A stretch of DNA of 64,000 nucleotides from Pythium myriotylum (GCA_023091665.1 JALJCQ010000003.1:372001-436000); one strand, 5' to 3'. Counted from the stretch's first letter, positions 10,255 to 21,401 are shown. Notes: generated by a model not told the origin, from the sequence alone. A program made the numbers and translations.

Positions 10255-11338
10255 GCCAGCTTCTTAGCGCTGGTGGGCCATGACTCCGGCTTTCGACCCG
10301 GAGTCGGGTTCCTGTTGCTTGTCAACGTCCTTGGGGGCTTCTGCCTGCATCATGTCAGAACAGCTCGATGTGGAAATAGATACTCTGGCTCCTGGCATAC
10401 GCACCAGTTGTGATGAAATGGGTTCAAAAGCCTGCGTATGTAGCAAGCTAGCGACCTTTCTAATCCACTCTCGCTAAACTCCGACGAAGGGGTAGCGTCG
10501 GGCTTAGCACTCAGACAGTAATAAATCGGCTTCAAGCTTTCGCTAGCTTTCCGCCCTCACGTTGTGTACCCTTTCGCAGCTCTTTGGAAGCCAGTGAATA
10601 AGAGCCACTTCGATCGGTCCAGAAGCGATCACAAGAAGACCAACAAGCACAGGAAAATCGGGGGTGAATATATTATATGAGTTAGAGAGCTTCGCTCAAC
10701 CAACTATCAATATACTCGCAACTTCTCTCACACTCTCTCCTTCCTTAATATGAAATGCTCCGGCTTCCCGCCAGAGCAACTACTACACACACTGATATGG
10801 AGTGTCTTTGGGGCCTTGGAGTTGACCAAGTCCCTTTAGACAAAGTCTCGGGAGTTTTGCTCCGGACTCACACAATCAAGCACTCAACACACCAATGCAC
10901 ACCCGAGCCAGAGCCAAATCCACTACGCGCAGGCCTAACACGAGCAAGCGTACCTTGCTGGGTCTGGGATGCCGAAGAGGGTCCGGTTTCTTGGCTTGGA
11001 GGGCGAGCGACTTGAGCACTTGACCGCAGAATCCAAAGTCTATTATTGTAGGACAGGAGGCCAGTCGCCCCTCGTACTTAACCGGGTTCTAGACTGGCTA
11101 GACTGACTACCTTGCGGCTGACCCGCGATAGTGACATGGATAATGTCACAGGCGACCTCGCGAATGACCCGCGATAGTGACATGGGTAATGTCACAAGGT
11201 TCGGGTCACTGTGACACGTCACTAAGTCCGAAAGCCGGACCCGGCGACGAGAATCCGGACCGATTCAAGTGAACCGGACCGGTCCGGCATATCAATCCGG
11301 ACCGAGACTAATCTCTTCAATCAACTACCTGAAACTGC
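10255..11338. other. Leader/promoter region of element 1, no gene seen
   Basis: This 1.1-kb stretch lies upstream of gag and should contain the 5' LTR, primer-binding site and leader. I see no convincing coding frame and could not identify a second LTR copy at the other end. It holds a pair of palindromes (11131-11195) and Cys/Gly-codon-rich CCGGA repeats around 11220-11310. It also lies downstream of the stop of the zinc-finger gene at 11339-13812. Confidence 0.4.
11131..11195. repeat. Two spaced palindromes, GTGACAT...ATGTCAC
   Basis: GTGACATGGATAATGTCAC at 11131-11149 and GTGACATGGGTAATGTCAC at 11177-11195, each with 7-bp inverted arms and preceded by the same ACCCGCGATA. The copies are 46 bp apart, close to a direct repeat. 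A further GTGACACGTCAC follows at about 11210. They could be binding sites for a dimeric protein or RNA hairpins. Confidence 0.6.
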
Positions 11339-13812
11339 CTAAGTCGCTCGGCGGCGCCTCGCATGCTCCCCGTCGCCCACGACGCCGGGTCGCTTCATCA
11401 CAAAAGTGAAAAATTCTGTGAGTGCTGATGCAATCAACTCACTCTTGTCGCGGCACACATGTCGAGAACAGCTTTCCTGGTGCTGGATGATCGTGGCTGA
11501 GGTGGCGTATCGCTTCCCGCACTGGGAGCATCGCAGAGCTTCGGCGTCGGAGGGCGAGGAGATTGCAGGAACTGAGGGGTCCTCTGCATTTCCAGTAGCG
11601 AGCGCTTGTGAGATCGTCTTACGAAGATCTCGACTTCTTATTGAAAGGAACTTTTCCATGATGGTGACACCAGTTAGTGTTCCACCTATTCACCATCGTA
11701 ACGTTAGATTAAACGATATCACAGCTCCGATGCGGGCTCATACCTTCATCTTTAAGTGGTGCAGTTGAGTGTGGCGCCTCAGAGAGCGTTTTCTCGACCA
11801 GCGACGCCACTATTTGCTCTCCAAGCGTAGAAGCACACACATACGAAGGGGTTCGTGGACCACGACCGTTGGACTCAATTTCGGCAAGTTTCTTTGTCAT
11901 TTCCGAGTTTGGGACTCCAGAGTTCGTGAAAATGCGACACATTGGGGTCCCGCCAGCGCAAACCGAGACGCACACCTCATCATACATGATGTCATGGATC
12001 TTCCGAACCCCACTCTTGATCTTCTTGTTGAAGCTCTTCTTGGATCCCTTGAAATGCTGAGCAATCGCTGTGTCGATACCCAGAAGTAGTGTTGTTGTGT
12101 TGGAAACCCCACCTTGATCCGTTATCGCATCGAACAGTTCCTTGGGTGTCTGGACGGCATTATCCTTCCTGACAAAAGCATCAATCTTTCGGTTTAGGAA
12201 CGAAAAGTGCGCATCGAGCATGTCTCTTCCCGTCTGTGCTTCAGTGTTCATGTACCTAGATACCCTGAGAAACGGGTATTTTCGAGTCAGCTTGATGATC
12301 CAGGGGATCATGTCCGCAGACACGAACACCGATGCGTTGTCAGAAAGCAGAACGATGTTATCGACTTCGGGGTACTCTTCATGTAACTGGAAGATTAGCG
12401 CCTCAAGACATGAAATGACCTACCAGCATAGAGAGTTAATGGGATACCGAATCCGCCAGCAAGCTGCAGACCAACCTGGAAATTATCTTGTTTGCCTTTG
12501 TTCGCAATCATGTCCACAAACCGCAATGAAACAGCCGTGCCGTCCTTCTCAACAACCGCCTCTCCGGCGTCGTTTGAAGTTTGTGGGCACATGACCATCG
12601 CACCCAACAAAGACATCCCACGTTTTCCGAAGTATTCGATCTGATTCTCGACTAGCTTCCGTCTACACGAAAGCATCACTTACTTCAAGTCACAGCAGCA
12701 CTCGTGAAACTCTGTACGTACCCCAACACCTTCTGTTTGTGGTCTAAGCCCACGAAAAGCATTTTCCTTGATGACGCTGGTTCCCTCGTGACGGCAATCA
12801 TTGCGTCCGCGATTCTAGCGTGTTGCCACAACCCACGCGCCACATGCTTCACGAATCGAAACATCAATCCCTTGACTCGCTTTAAACAGGCAATCATGGA
12901 TTCGAGCTCTTCATAATGGTCAGGCGTTCTCTCCTGCACCTCTTCAACGCATGCAGATATATCGTCGCAGAGGCAATCTAGGGCAGAGCACGACCAGCAG
13001 CTCCACTGGTGTTGATGAGTGCATGTTCCTGCGGCAGCAGCAACACGCTCATCAGTACCACGCGAATAATAGCTACGGTACAATAAACATACGGTGAGCA
13101 TACCATTCACGGCATGTCTTGCACAGTGGAAACCTTCAGTACATCCGCCATAGGCAGAATCCAGGTGTGCTCTGAGCTCGTACTTCACAAAATATAAAGC
13201 GGTTGCTGCCCGAGTCTCTAACTGATCAATTTCTGGAACACATTAAGAAATAAACTACCGTCAATTGTTTGTGAATGTTGACATCTCCACCATTAGCGTA
13301 CCTGTGCATTCCGTGATACGTTTCAGTCTTGCGAACATCTCGTTCAGGATTTTGAACGTGTCAATAACGCCATCAGTGAAGTAGTAGGAGGCCCCAGTTA
13401 CCTCTTCCACTTCCACGGTCACAAGCCGAAGAAGGAAGTAAAACTCGTGGCGGCCAATGTGACTGACACATTGATCAGTGCACCACCGAGCATACTCGGT
13501 GAAGAGAAACCCCATGGTCAGATGCCTCTTCAGTCTTGGGATCTCCACTTTGGATTGGCCAAGTGATCTTGACACAACATGACCATTTCTCCACGAAAGA
13601 TCACAATTGTTCTGGATAAATTCGAGCGCATTGATGACATCAATTGTTCTCAGCCGCACATAGCCCAGCGCCGGTTCGAGCGTACCTCCGGAATTTAACA
13701 AATCAAAGTCCGCGCGTCGGGATGCCCATGCGTACTCGCCGGGCGGAATTGTTGCCACGCCCAAGGCTGTTCCAGCGGTAGAAAGAATGGACCGACCCCG
13801 ACGACAGGGCAT
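11339..13812 (-). pseudogene. DDE-like, zinc-finger transposon protein with three introns, one frameshift
   Basis: Exons join in frame across three GT-AG introns: 13233-13301 (69 nt), 12663-12721 (59 nt) and 11686-11743 (58 nt). Start is the ATG at 13812. A 1- or 2-nt frameshift near 12420 breaks the chain. The middle has a DDE-like series: GLDHKQKVL, LLSDNASVF, then TEAQTGRDMLDAHFS. The C-terminus has a Cys/His finger, CSQCGKRY followed by HQESC. I do not recognise the family. The acidic pattern and the setting suggest a cut-and-paste transposase or a gene carried by such an element. About 650 residues in all. Confidence 0.6.
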
Positions 13813-14690
13813 CGCCCATTCTTATGCGCACAGCTAAGCGACGCCATCGTGTAGAGCGCTTTATTCGTCCAGCTGGGTCCAGAGAGGTGTTAGTCGCACG
13901 ATTCAAGTGAATTTGAACGACATCGCCTCTGGCACGAAACCACAAACCGAACCCTAATCATAAATATCCATGTGGTTTAAGACTTTTCGCGTTTATGAGG
14001 CATGTCATCGAGCACCCAGATGTCACACAAAAATGGAGCGATAGCTTCACGTCACCAACGATATCTCGGCATTGAAAGCAAATTACGGGGAAGTAAAACA
14101 TGCGTTAGACTCGTGAAACATGGCTGTATTCAGTAGAGCATTGATGCGGTGGCTCTGAGCTTCTGCCGAGTTTATGATCCGGCGCCTACCCCCCAATTTT
14201 GGTACAGTTGACTCGGAGAATCACTGTTAAGACCCTCTTCCGGAATCGATTGGGGGCGGACCATTTGAAAAGAGGCGCGGCTCTTGGCCAATCAGATGGA
14301 TTTAAAATAAAAAATCATGATTGGACAAAACTGCAGTAGTATGACCAATCGACGGGACTCATCATTCTTCAAAATTCGAAATTGGTTTCCCGCCCATTTG
14401 TGGACTGTGCATCAACAGCTCGAGTATCCAAGTTGCCACGTTCAAAGCTGTCGTCAAGCACAGCCATACAGAGCCACAGTCGCCCGCCGCGACAAACAGA
14501 CCCGTGGTCAGCGCCGTCGCCTCTCGATCAACAAGCCGTCGTCCAGTGCCGCCGCCTGCCGCGAGAAAGAGCCCCGTGGTCAGCGCCGTCGCTGCGAGAA
14601 GCCACAGCCTAGTATCATTATTGGTCACAAAGCTTACCCAACTGTCCAAAGCCCAGGGTGCTTGCAGAGAAGAAAACAACATCCTGCAAG
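13813..14690. other. Non-coding stretch between two uncharacterised genes
   Basis: Relatively AT-rich up to about 14400, then GC-richer with an imperfect direct repeat of a CGCCGTCG-containing unit around 14504-14605, in which several short frames overlap. No frame stands out. It may hold divergent promoters for the minus-strand gene ending at 13812 and the plus-strand ORF at 14691. Confidence 0.35.
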
Positions 14691-15460
14691 ATGTCCGGTC
14701 TTCCGACAGAAGAGATGCTGACGGTTCCACCACCGCCAGAGGCGGCCCTGTCGGTCCGTGAAAGTCAAACATTAGCGACGTTAGCTGACCAGCCCACTCT
14801 GCCGATTGTGAATCGACCAAAATGTGCCATAACGGAGCATGTGAAACGGCGTTGTGGCATGTGCTCCTCCTGTGCTGGCTGTCGGCTCTGTCCTATGACA
14901 ACCCCTGGATGCGAAAAGGACCACATTGGTAGCGTCAACCCCACCAAGCGAGCAAATAGCAGGAAGCGGAAGCGACGTCAAAGCGAGGGCACTCCTGAGC
15001 GAGGCGAGATGCGATCGGGCACGGTGTTATTGACTTGGAAACTAATCGACCTTTGGTATGTGTAGATATCGAACGAAGCACAGCACTGCAAAAGATCCAA
15101 GAGTGCTTAAAAGTTCTGGGTTGTGACGACGACGATCTACTTTCGGAATGGCCACTTGTGAAGAAGATGAAGCTTGATGTCCTTGATAATGCGGCATCAG
15201 AAACGGTAAAGCTGCTCGTCGGTTTGGTTGGGTCTGTTTCGGGAGCTGGTGCAATTCCAGATGACGAGCGTGCTGGGATGCTACGAGTTGTTGGGAGGTT
15301 CACTGTCGCCGCAGATGGTGGTCCAACGATCGCCGAATCCAATCAACTTGCGGCAAATCTAATTAGCCTTTCTACCAAGGGCAATGGAGGAACCAAGCGG
15401 CACATGAATTCGGTCATCTGTCAGTCAGTCACAGCTCAAGGAATCCTTCCAAATCTCAAG
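14691..15460 (+). CDS. Uncharacterised Cys-rich ORF fused to retroelement 2
   Basis: From ATG 14691 the first frame runs to 15065. It contains a dense Cys cluster, CGMCSSCAGCRLCP, followed by a Lys/Arg-rich nuclear-localisation-like stretch. A second frame, open from 14999, continues without a stop straight into reverse transcriptase/RNase H sequence at about 15470. One frameshift around 15000-15030 would join the two. The second part has an acidic patch and two helical-looking segments. None of this part resembles Ty3/gypsy proteins and it lacks the GGATCC enrichment that starts at 15461. It is probably a host or other-transposon gene into which element 2 fell. Confidence 0.4.
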
Positions 15461-15469
15461 GATCCCTTT

Positions 15470-17169
15470 GCGCTGAAGGATCTGGCGTTCCCGACAACTC
15501 TACGTGCTATGCAGTCCTTCCTGGGAAGTGTCAACTACTATAGTCGCTTTGTGGACGACTTCGCGACGATTGCAGCCGTCCTCTATGAGTGGAAACCCTT
15601 ATTGAGCTCCATTGGACATTTATCCGGTCCATTACAACGTCAATATCAATATGGACCTCGGTCGATATCGGATCCGGCACCTGTCACAAGTCCTGTAACC
15701 GTCGGGGGTCCGGGATCTGTCACAGACCCTGAAACTGTCACGGATCTGGATCCGAGATCCATGGAAGGATCCCTGCAGCAGGAGAAGGCGGAACGTGCCT
15801 TCGAGATGCTCAAGCGACGAATCCTTGAGGCTCCGAGGCTGAGGCACTTTGATCCTGCCCGTGATGTGGTCGTCGCTGTGTACGCGACAAAATGGTCCAT
15901 CTCAGGTGCAGTACTTCAGGCTTACGACGATGTGTACGAACCTGTCCGTTTCACTAGTCGCGTGACCAAGCAGCACGAGCGCAACTACTCGGAGGCCGAG
16001 GGCGAGATCCTCGCCCTGCTCAGAGTCCTCGATGTCTGCTATAATATGCTTGCTGGTAGGAAGATCCGCGTGCTCACAGCGTCGTCGACGCTGGGTTGGC
16101 TCTGGAAGACCAAGGGTCTACAGGGCCGACTAGCTATATGGGCTGCTATGTTATCAGGCTGGTCACTGGAATCCAGAAGGGGGTCGAAGAGATCCACGGC
16201 TTTCTAGGACTTGTCGCCGCAGGATCCTCCCCTAGAGACCACATGAATGAAGCTCTCGAGGCCATCTCGCCGCTCACGGTCAAGCGGAGGCCGCGGATCC
16301 AGGTCCCAGTGCCGACCCTGCCGTCAGATACAAGAGTGGTTGTCGCTAGCTTTGATGGCTCGGCGAGATCTAAGCGAAAGGGCGGCTCCTGTAGTGCGAT
16401 CCTGTGGAAGTTCCCTGAGTGGACAGTGATTCTGAGTGCGTCCGAGTATTTCGACGACATCACGGTGAATGAGGCCGAGTAACGAGGATTTTTGCTCGTC
16501 CACAAGATGGCTACAGAGCTGAACCTCAAGGATCTGGTCATTTGTGGTGACTCAAAGCTGGTAGTCAGTCAGATCCGAGGGGAGATGGAGTGCCGAGCCC
16601 CAGGACTACAGTTGCTCCATGCAGAGGCCTGCAAGAAGGTCCAGACCCTGAGACGGTGCGACTTAGTGCACGTGAAGAGGGAGTGGAACGCCGCGGCGGA
16701 TCTACTTGCTACAAGGGCTCTACAGACGCAAAGTGGCACGGATACAGTGGATCCAGAGCTGAGAAAGGACCTAGAGACATTGAATCGTCTCGGTGAGGTG
16801 ATCCAAGTGGCGGATCCGGTGTCTGAGGTGAACAGAGTGTATGCGGTCCAGACGAGACGACAGAAACACCGGGAAATAAGGCATCCAAGCGCTGCTCACG
16901 GCGATCCAGCTCAGAATCGACGCGTGAGTGAGGTTTATGACCCTGGAATGATTGCGAAGCTGCGTATAGACCGAATCCGCGTCGCACAAGAGGAAGAAGT
17001 GTGGATCCAAGACCTAAAACTCTTTCTATCGGGAGATCTGACTCGACTGGACAGTGCAAGGCTCCAGAGGTGTGCTAAGGTGGCAGATGACTTCGAAATC
17101 GACGAGGATGGACTACTGTATTACGTGAGCCGCCCGAAACGTCACGGATCCGAGGATCTAGACTGGTAA
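15470..17169 (+). pseudogene. RT connection, RNase H and aRNH remnant (element 2)
   Basis: Begins at LAFPTTLRAMQSFLGSVNYY, which aligns with the RT end of element 1. Between this and RNase H is an extra segment of about 55 residues rich in Asp-Pro and Val-Thr (15590-15770), absent from element 1. The native RNase H has lost acidic residues (VYATKWS, LTASSTLGWL). A frameshift near 16170 leads to the second RNase H, which keeps FDGSAR, NEAE, CGDSKLV, and EWNAAAD. An in-frame TAA at 16480-16482 falls directly after NEAE. The last frame ends at 17169. Confidence 0.75.
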
Positions 17170-18900
17170 TTCCGACTACGTTAATCGACGACGTGCTCCA
17201 CCACTATCACACGAGTGTTGAAGGAGGTCACCAAGGAGTCACTCGTACCTATGCGAAGATCCGACGGTACTGTTATTGGAGATCTATGTACAGGGATGTA
17301 CAGCAGTATGTGGGGAGTTGTCAGGACTGTCAGACAGGCAAGGGAAGGCCGTGGATCCGAGGTCCATCACCGGGGAATGTACAAGCCACGTATCCTTTTC
17401 AAGTAATTGCAATGGATCATGTCCCCTCTATGCCCAAGAGTCATCGAGGCAATACCGAACTACTACTGTGGGTGGATCTATACTCCGGATACGTGATCGC
17501 GAAGGCAAATAACAGCAGATCCGCTCCGGTAGTGGCCGAGGCGTACGAAGAGTGTGTGTTTCGAAGGTTCGGAGCGAGTGAATGTATCCGCCACGATCGA
17601 GAACCCGGATTCATGGGTGAATTCTTTGCAGCCTTCAACAAGCTGATGGGCCAGCGCCAGAGAGCTACGATGGCGTATCGGCCGCAGGCCAACGGATCCG
17701 CGGAGAGGATGGTACAGACACTAACAAGGGCACTACGTATGTACGTGGAGGACGAAGGACAGCGAGATTGGGATGATTACGCCGAACGACTGGTGTTTGC
17801 CATCAACACGTTGCACGACCGGATCCGTAACGAGAAGCCGTTTTAATTGATCCACGGCTGGGATCCAAAGACTACGTTGGAGAGCACGCTACTCTGTGGC
17901 AGTACAGAGACCCAGGACCTGGATCCACGACGATGGAGGTTCCGGATTCGACGACAGTACACTTATGCGCGCCGTGAGGCCAACGCCAGGATCCAAGCTG
18001 CACAAGCCGAGAGGGCAGACAGGGCGAACGCTGACGTGACGGTACATCCTCTGGAGGTCGGATCTCAAGTGTGGCTGTATATTGAACGCGTTAACCCTTT
18101 CGCGAACGCGAGCTGAACAATAGGAACTGTATCAATACAAATTTCAAGTGTAGTGAATGCCAATCGTACAAAAAATGCCCGTTTGACCTTCCCGCTGATC
18201 TGATTACGTACTTTCCATAACACACAACTCACCCACTTTTGGCGAGATATATCACAAAATTGGCGAAATACAATGCTTTTATTGAATAGAAATACTACCC
18301 TAAAATGCTAATCGTACAAAAAATGCTCGTTCGAGAGGTGCTTTCTCACCTGGTTTTGTAAACAACTATGAAACGGGCAAAATTTGTACGGTCGTTCGCG
18401 AAAGGGTTAAGGAGGGTTTGGCAAGGAAATTGGCTCACAAGTAGCACGGACCCTTCCGTGTGTGCGAGATCCGAGACGGTTTTATGTATAAGCTCGAGAT
18501 TGACGGATCCGGCTACCGATTGTCACCGTGGGTACATGTGTCGCGTCTGAAACCTTGTCGGGAGGCTCCAATGAGACCACAAGTGCGGATCCGTGTACCA
18601 GAAGACCAGAGGTTCTATTTCGATGAGGCCCTTCTGCCTGAGGACAGTTTCGAGCCAGATCCGGAGGATGGAATGTACGAAGTGGAAGAACTGTTGGATC
18701 GGCGTGTTGTAAGACCAAGGACAAGGAATTCACGGAGCTATGTCGAGTACCTCGTCAAGTGGAAGGGGTATGATGATCCGACGTGGGTTCGTGAGGAGGA
18801 TCTGAACTGTGGAGGCCTGATCTACGATTTTAATCGTCGGGAACGTGCTCGTAATCGGTTTCAGATGACGCAGTCGGCCGAGGAGCCGTCGGTGGAGTAG
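17160..18900 (+). pseudogene. Integrase-chromodomain remnant (element 2)
   Basis: Zinc-binding segment with GGHQGVTRTYAKIRR and CQDC, then the core with AMDHVPSMP, RHDREPGF and ANGSAERMVQT, so all three acidic residues are present. A TAA at 17844-17846 interrupts just before IHGWDPKTT. The MITE at 18091-18410 splits the following domain. A TAG follows in KLAHK, where element 1 has Trp. The chromodomain is in the piece from 18460: EYLVKWKGYDDPTW. The protein would be a close relative of the element 1 integrase. Confidence 0.78.
18091..18410. mobile_element. piggyBac-type MITE with TTAA target duplication
   Basis: Flanked by TTAA on both sides, with inverted termini CCCTTTCGCGAACG (18-bp match including TTAA: 18091-18108 and 18393-18410). 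The TTAA plus CCC start is the piggyBac signature. A subterminal motif AATCGTACAAAAAATGC occurs at about 18162 and 18310, with a related inverted copy near 18375-18393. There is no coding capacity. Removing the insert with one TTAA restores the integrase reading (IERV then KEGLARKLAHK), which parallels element 1 exactly. Hence a precise insertion into an already resident retroelement. Confidence 0.9.
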
Positions 18901-20590
18901 ATCCGTGAGGATCCATGGGGTCTGAGAGGGCCCTTGACTTTTGCGTGCACATGGGAAGAGCAGCAGTCAGAATGTTGAAGAAGCATGTGTATGTATATGC
19001 ATATGAAGTGTCGTATGGGGAATCGTACTGGATCTACAAGTCGAAGTGGTGCTAGCGGGTAGATCTGACGCAGAGAGGCCGAGATCAGTGAATTTCATGG
19101 CCGATCCTGGGGAAGGGACGACGACAGCCGCGGATCCAAGGCAAGACATGATGAGTTGCGAGGATCCAACGAGAGGAAGATTAGATGGGACCAGATCTGC
19201 GAAGATATGGCTGGGGACGGATGGAATACGGTCAAGTCGACTCAATAACGGCATGTACAGTGAGGATCCGCGGGAAGACGGCCTCTGGAGCGTGGATCCA
19301 AGGAGATGAAGGGTGAACATGGCGTGTGAAGCAAGAATCGACGAGAACCAAGGCTGAAGAGTGGAGATCTGTCGCTAAGGTGTCAAGGCAAGCGAATATC
19401 GTGCAGATTGAAGACCAAGGACGTGTGTTGTGGAATACGCAGCCTCACAGCGGACGATGCGACGAGAATCGACGAATCTACTCGACTGCTTGGTCTACGG
19501 TGCTGCTTCTGCTGTCGGAGTTACTGCGTTCGTCGTTGTTGGGCTATGTGGCGTCAAGATCTGGATCCGACGCGTCAACCGTGTAACCTGAGTAGCATCT
19601 ACGCGAACGCTTGCAGATTCTGGTGCAGCCGATGCAAGCTGCGCCTCAAGGGTGTGGATCTGGCCTACCCGTTCACGGACAAGACGGGGCCGACGATCCA
19701 CTGCATCTTGCAAGTCGGTTCGGGCAGATCAAGGAGGCGACGCTGCTGTCGTCTTGAGTCGAGACGGCAGCCGAAGGATCCAGACCTGGCGGCAAGTGTG
19801 GAGCCAGACGGTCTCTTCATAGAGCTCGAGGAGGCGGACCCTGCGCCGGCGTGCACGTGAAGGAGCTCGAGGCGGCGGATTCGATATGTGCGCGTGTGCG
19901 CCGGCCGATGGAAGAATGAGGCAAGGTCGGCGCGCTCGTTGTGCAAACCCACCAACCTTGGGGGCGGATGTGGTGATGCGGATTGAAAGAGAGAGGCCGC
20001 GGTCTCTCACCACCGTCTACCCCGCGGATCCGACGGGTAGACCGTTCCGCAGAAGCTCCGGTTGGGGATCCAGAGGCCCCTAAGGTCCCTCATTGTGGGT
20101 CCCGAGTCCCAGAAGGAAAGGCGAAGGTTAAGCTAGACTAGGCTAATTAGGCTAATATGTAGGGTACAGATAGTAGGCGTAGGTTAGGTGCTGGATCTCG
20201 TGTCTCACGGTCTGATTTTGTGTGGAACACCCGGATCCGGGGTTAAAACCGGATTTATGTGGACCACATAAGTTGGATCCGGACACGTGTCTGGCCGATA
20301 ACAAACAAGTTGCGATTTTCCTCCCTCAAGCTCAAGTCCCCGGGCCAAGCGGCGAACAAGAGGGAAGGTCAGAGGCACGCGTCAGCTGTGGTCAAGGTCA
20401 GGAGCACCCAGCGCGTCCCCCGCCTCATGCAGCTTCAACCCTCAAGTCCCATGGGTGGCAAGCAGCCCACGTTAAAGTTCCAGTGTCGCGAGACACTGTG
20501 GGAAGGTCAAGGTCGTTTTCAAGGTCGGATCCAAGCCTCGCAGCGCGGATCCGGTGTCAAGTCCTGCCGGTCGCTCTACGCACCGGATCC
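18901..20590 (+). other. 3' region of element 2, non-coding, GGATCC-rich
   Basis: No ORF I can support. It holds 14 GGATCC hexamers, continuing the enrichment of the upstream coding part and showing that the signal does not depend on protein coding. Short repeats of GGCTAATTAGGCTAAT type occur near 20140. The 3' LTR should be here, but with the 5' end missing there is nothing to match it to. Confidence 0.5.
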
Positions 20591-20879
20591 AGGCCACGCC
20601 GCGCGAGTAACCGTTGCGGCGCGTCTCTTCCGCTCAAGGCTCAACGGATCTTGTCTTCTCCGCGCTTGCAACGCGGGATCTCGAGTCCACGGTCCCAGAA
20701 CGGGTACAAGACCAAAGAACTGGGGCGTTTGTGTCCAGGGTGCGGTTGTTACCGAATCCTGCACAGGCGCTGACGTGGGAAGCGCCAGCAAGAGTAACTT
20801 TGCTGCCCGCTACACCACAGATGCCTTGATCACCACGGTTAGCGTGGGCTTCATGCGTGCGATCATTGAACGTCACTGA

Positions 20880-21401
20880 GGCACTTGCCGCGATTGTACT
20901 TTCGCTCTTGGCGAGGGAGGTCTCATCGATCTTAACGATGCGACCCTTCCCTTTGACCTAAATAGTACAGCACGTTAGAGTGGTGATACCAGTGAATGAG
21001 GAGTAGCTGCATCCACCTTCAAGTCAACACGAATCATTTTCTTCGAGCAGAAACCGCAACAGAGATCATACCACTCGGTGTTGGCCTTCTCCGACGCCTT
21101 GACGTAGGCGCGCACCAGCGACGTCGACTCTCTCGTGACGAAGATGAAGAGGATGATCACACGCGCAGTTGCAGCGCCAGCGGAGCTTTTTTTCGTGCAA
21201 AGTCCTGAGCTGCGCGCAGTTGGGGGAGTCCATTTGCGAGCGCAGCAGCGCAACACGGAAGAGGTATTGGACTGCCGCAAGCTCGTCCCCACTCCCGCAC
21301 GCAGCTATGAATGCATTGTGCGAGAAATCGCCGGTCACGGAGATGTCGTTCTCATATCGAGGGTCTTCCGAAGGAGTCGGATTTGTGTACTCATTCTCCA
21401 C
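20880..21401 (-). pseudogene. Merlin/IS1016-like transposase relic
   Basis: Fragments in two minus-strand frames (20975-21292 and 21066-21401), joined by a shift near the T7 run at about 21184-21190. An adjoining stretch just below 20975 reads VKGKGRIVKIDETSLAK, which resembles the first Asp region of Merlin/IS1595-type DDE transposases. Upstream are two Cys pairs (WRCNCAC and CCGFC) of the kind in the Merlin N-terminal finger. The remainder of the catalytic domain is missing. It ends where GGATCC-rich DNA of element 2 begins. Family assignment rests on one motif. Confidence 0.4.

Larger units (their letters stand above)
15461..20590 (+). mobile_element. 5'-truncated Ty3/gypsy element 2, GGATCC-rich
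   Basis: Starts inside the C-terminal reverse transcriptase region, so gag, protease and most of RT are missing. Order: RT connection, RNase H, aRNH, integrase, chromodomain, then about 1.7 kb of 3' sequence. It matches element 1 in domain order but is clearly diverged and on the opposite strand. Nonsense codons (16480, 17844, 18439 areas), frameshifts (near 16170 and 17155) and a 320-bp insertion (18091-18410) make it dead. About 32 GGATCC hexamers mark its extent. No LTR was recognised; the right end is set by the last GGATCC. Confidence 0.78.

Noticed and set aside
671..11338. LTR pair for element 1
   Set aside because: Apart from an 11-bp match (CAGTCGCCCCT near 723 and 11063) I found no repeat between the two ends; not enough to call LTRs.
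12399..12420. Possible fourth intron in the DDE-like gene (GTAGG...TTGAG, 22 nt)
   Set aside because: Too short and splicing does not restore the frame; a 1- or 2-nt frameshift fits better.
15024..15065. Possible intron joining the Cys-rich ORF to the downstream frame
   Set aside because: GT and AG are present but the phase does not match, so a frameshift was preferred.
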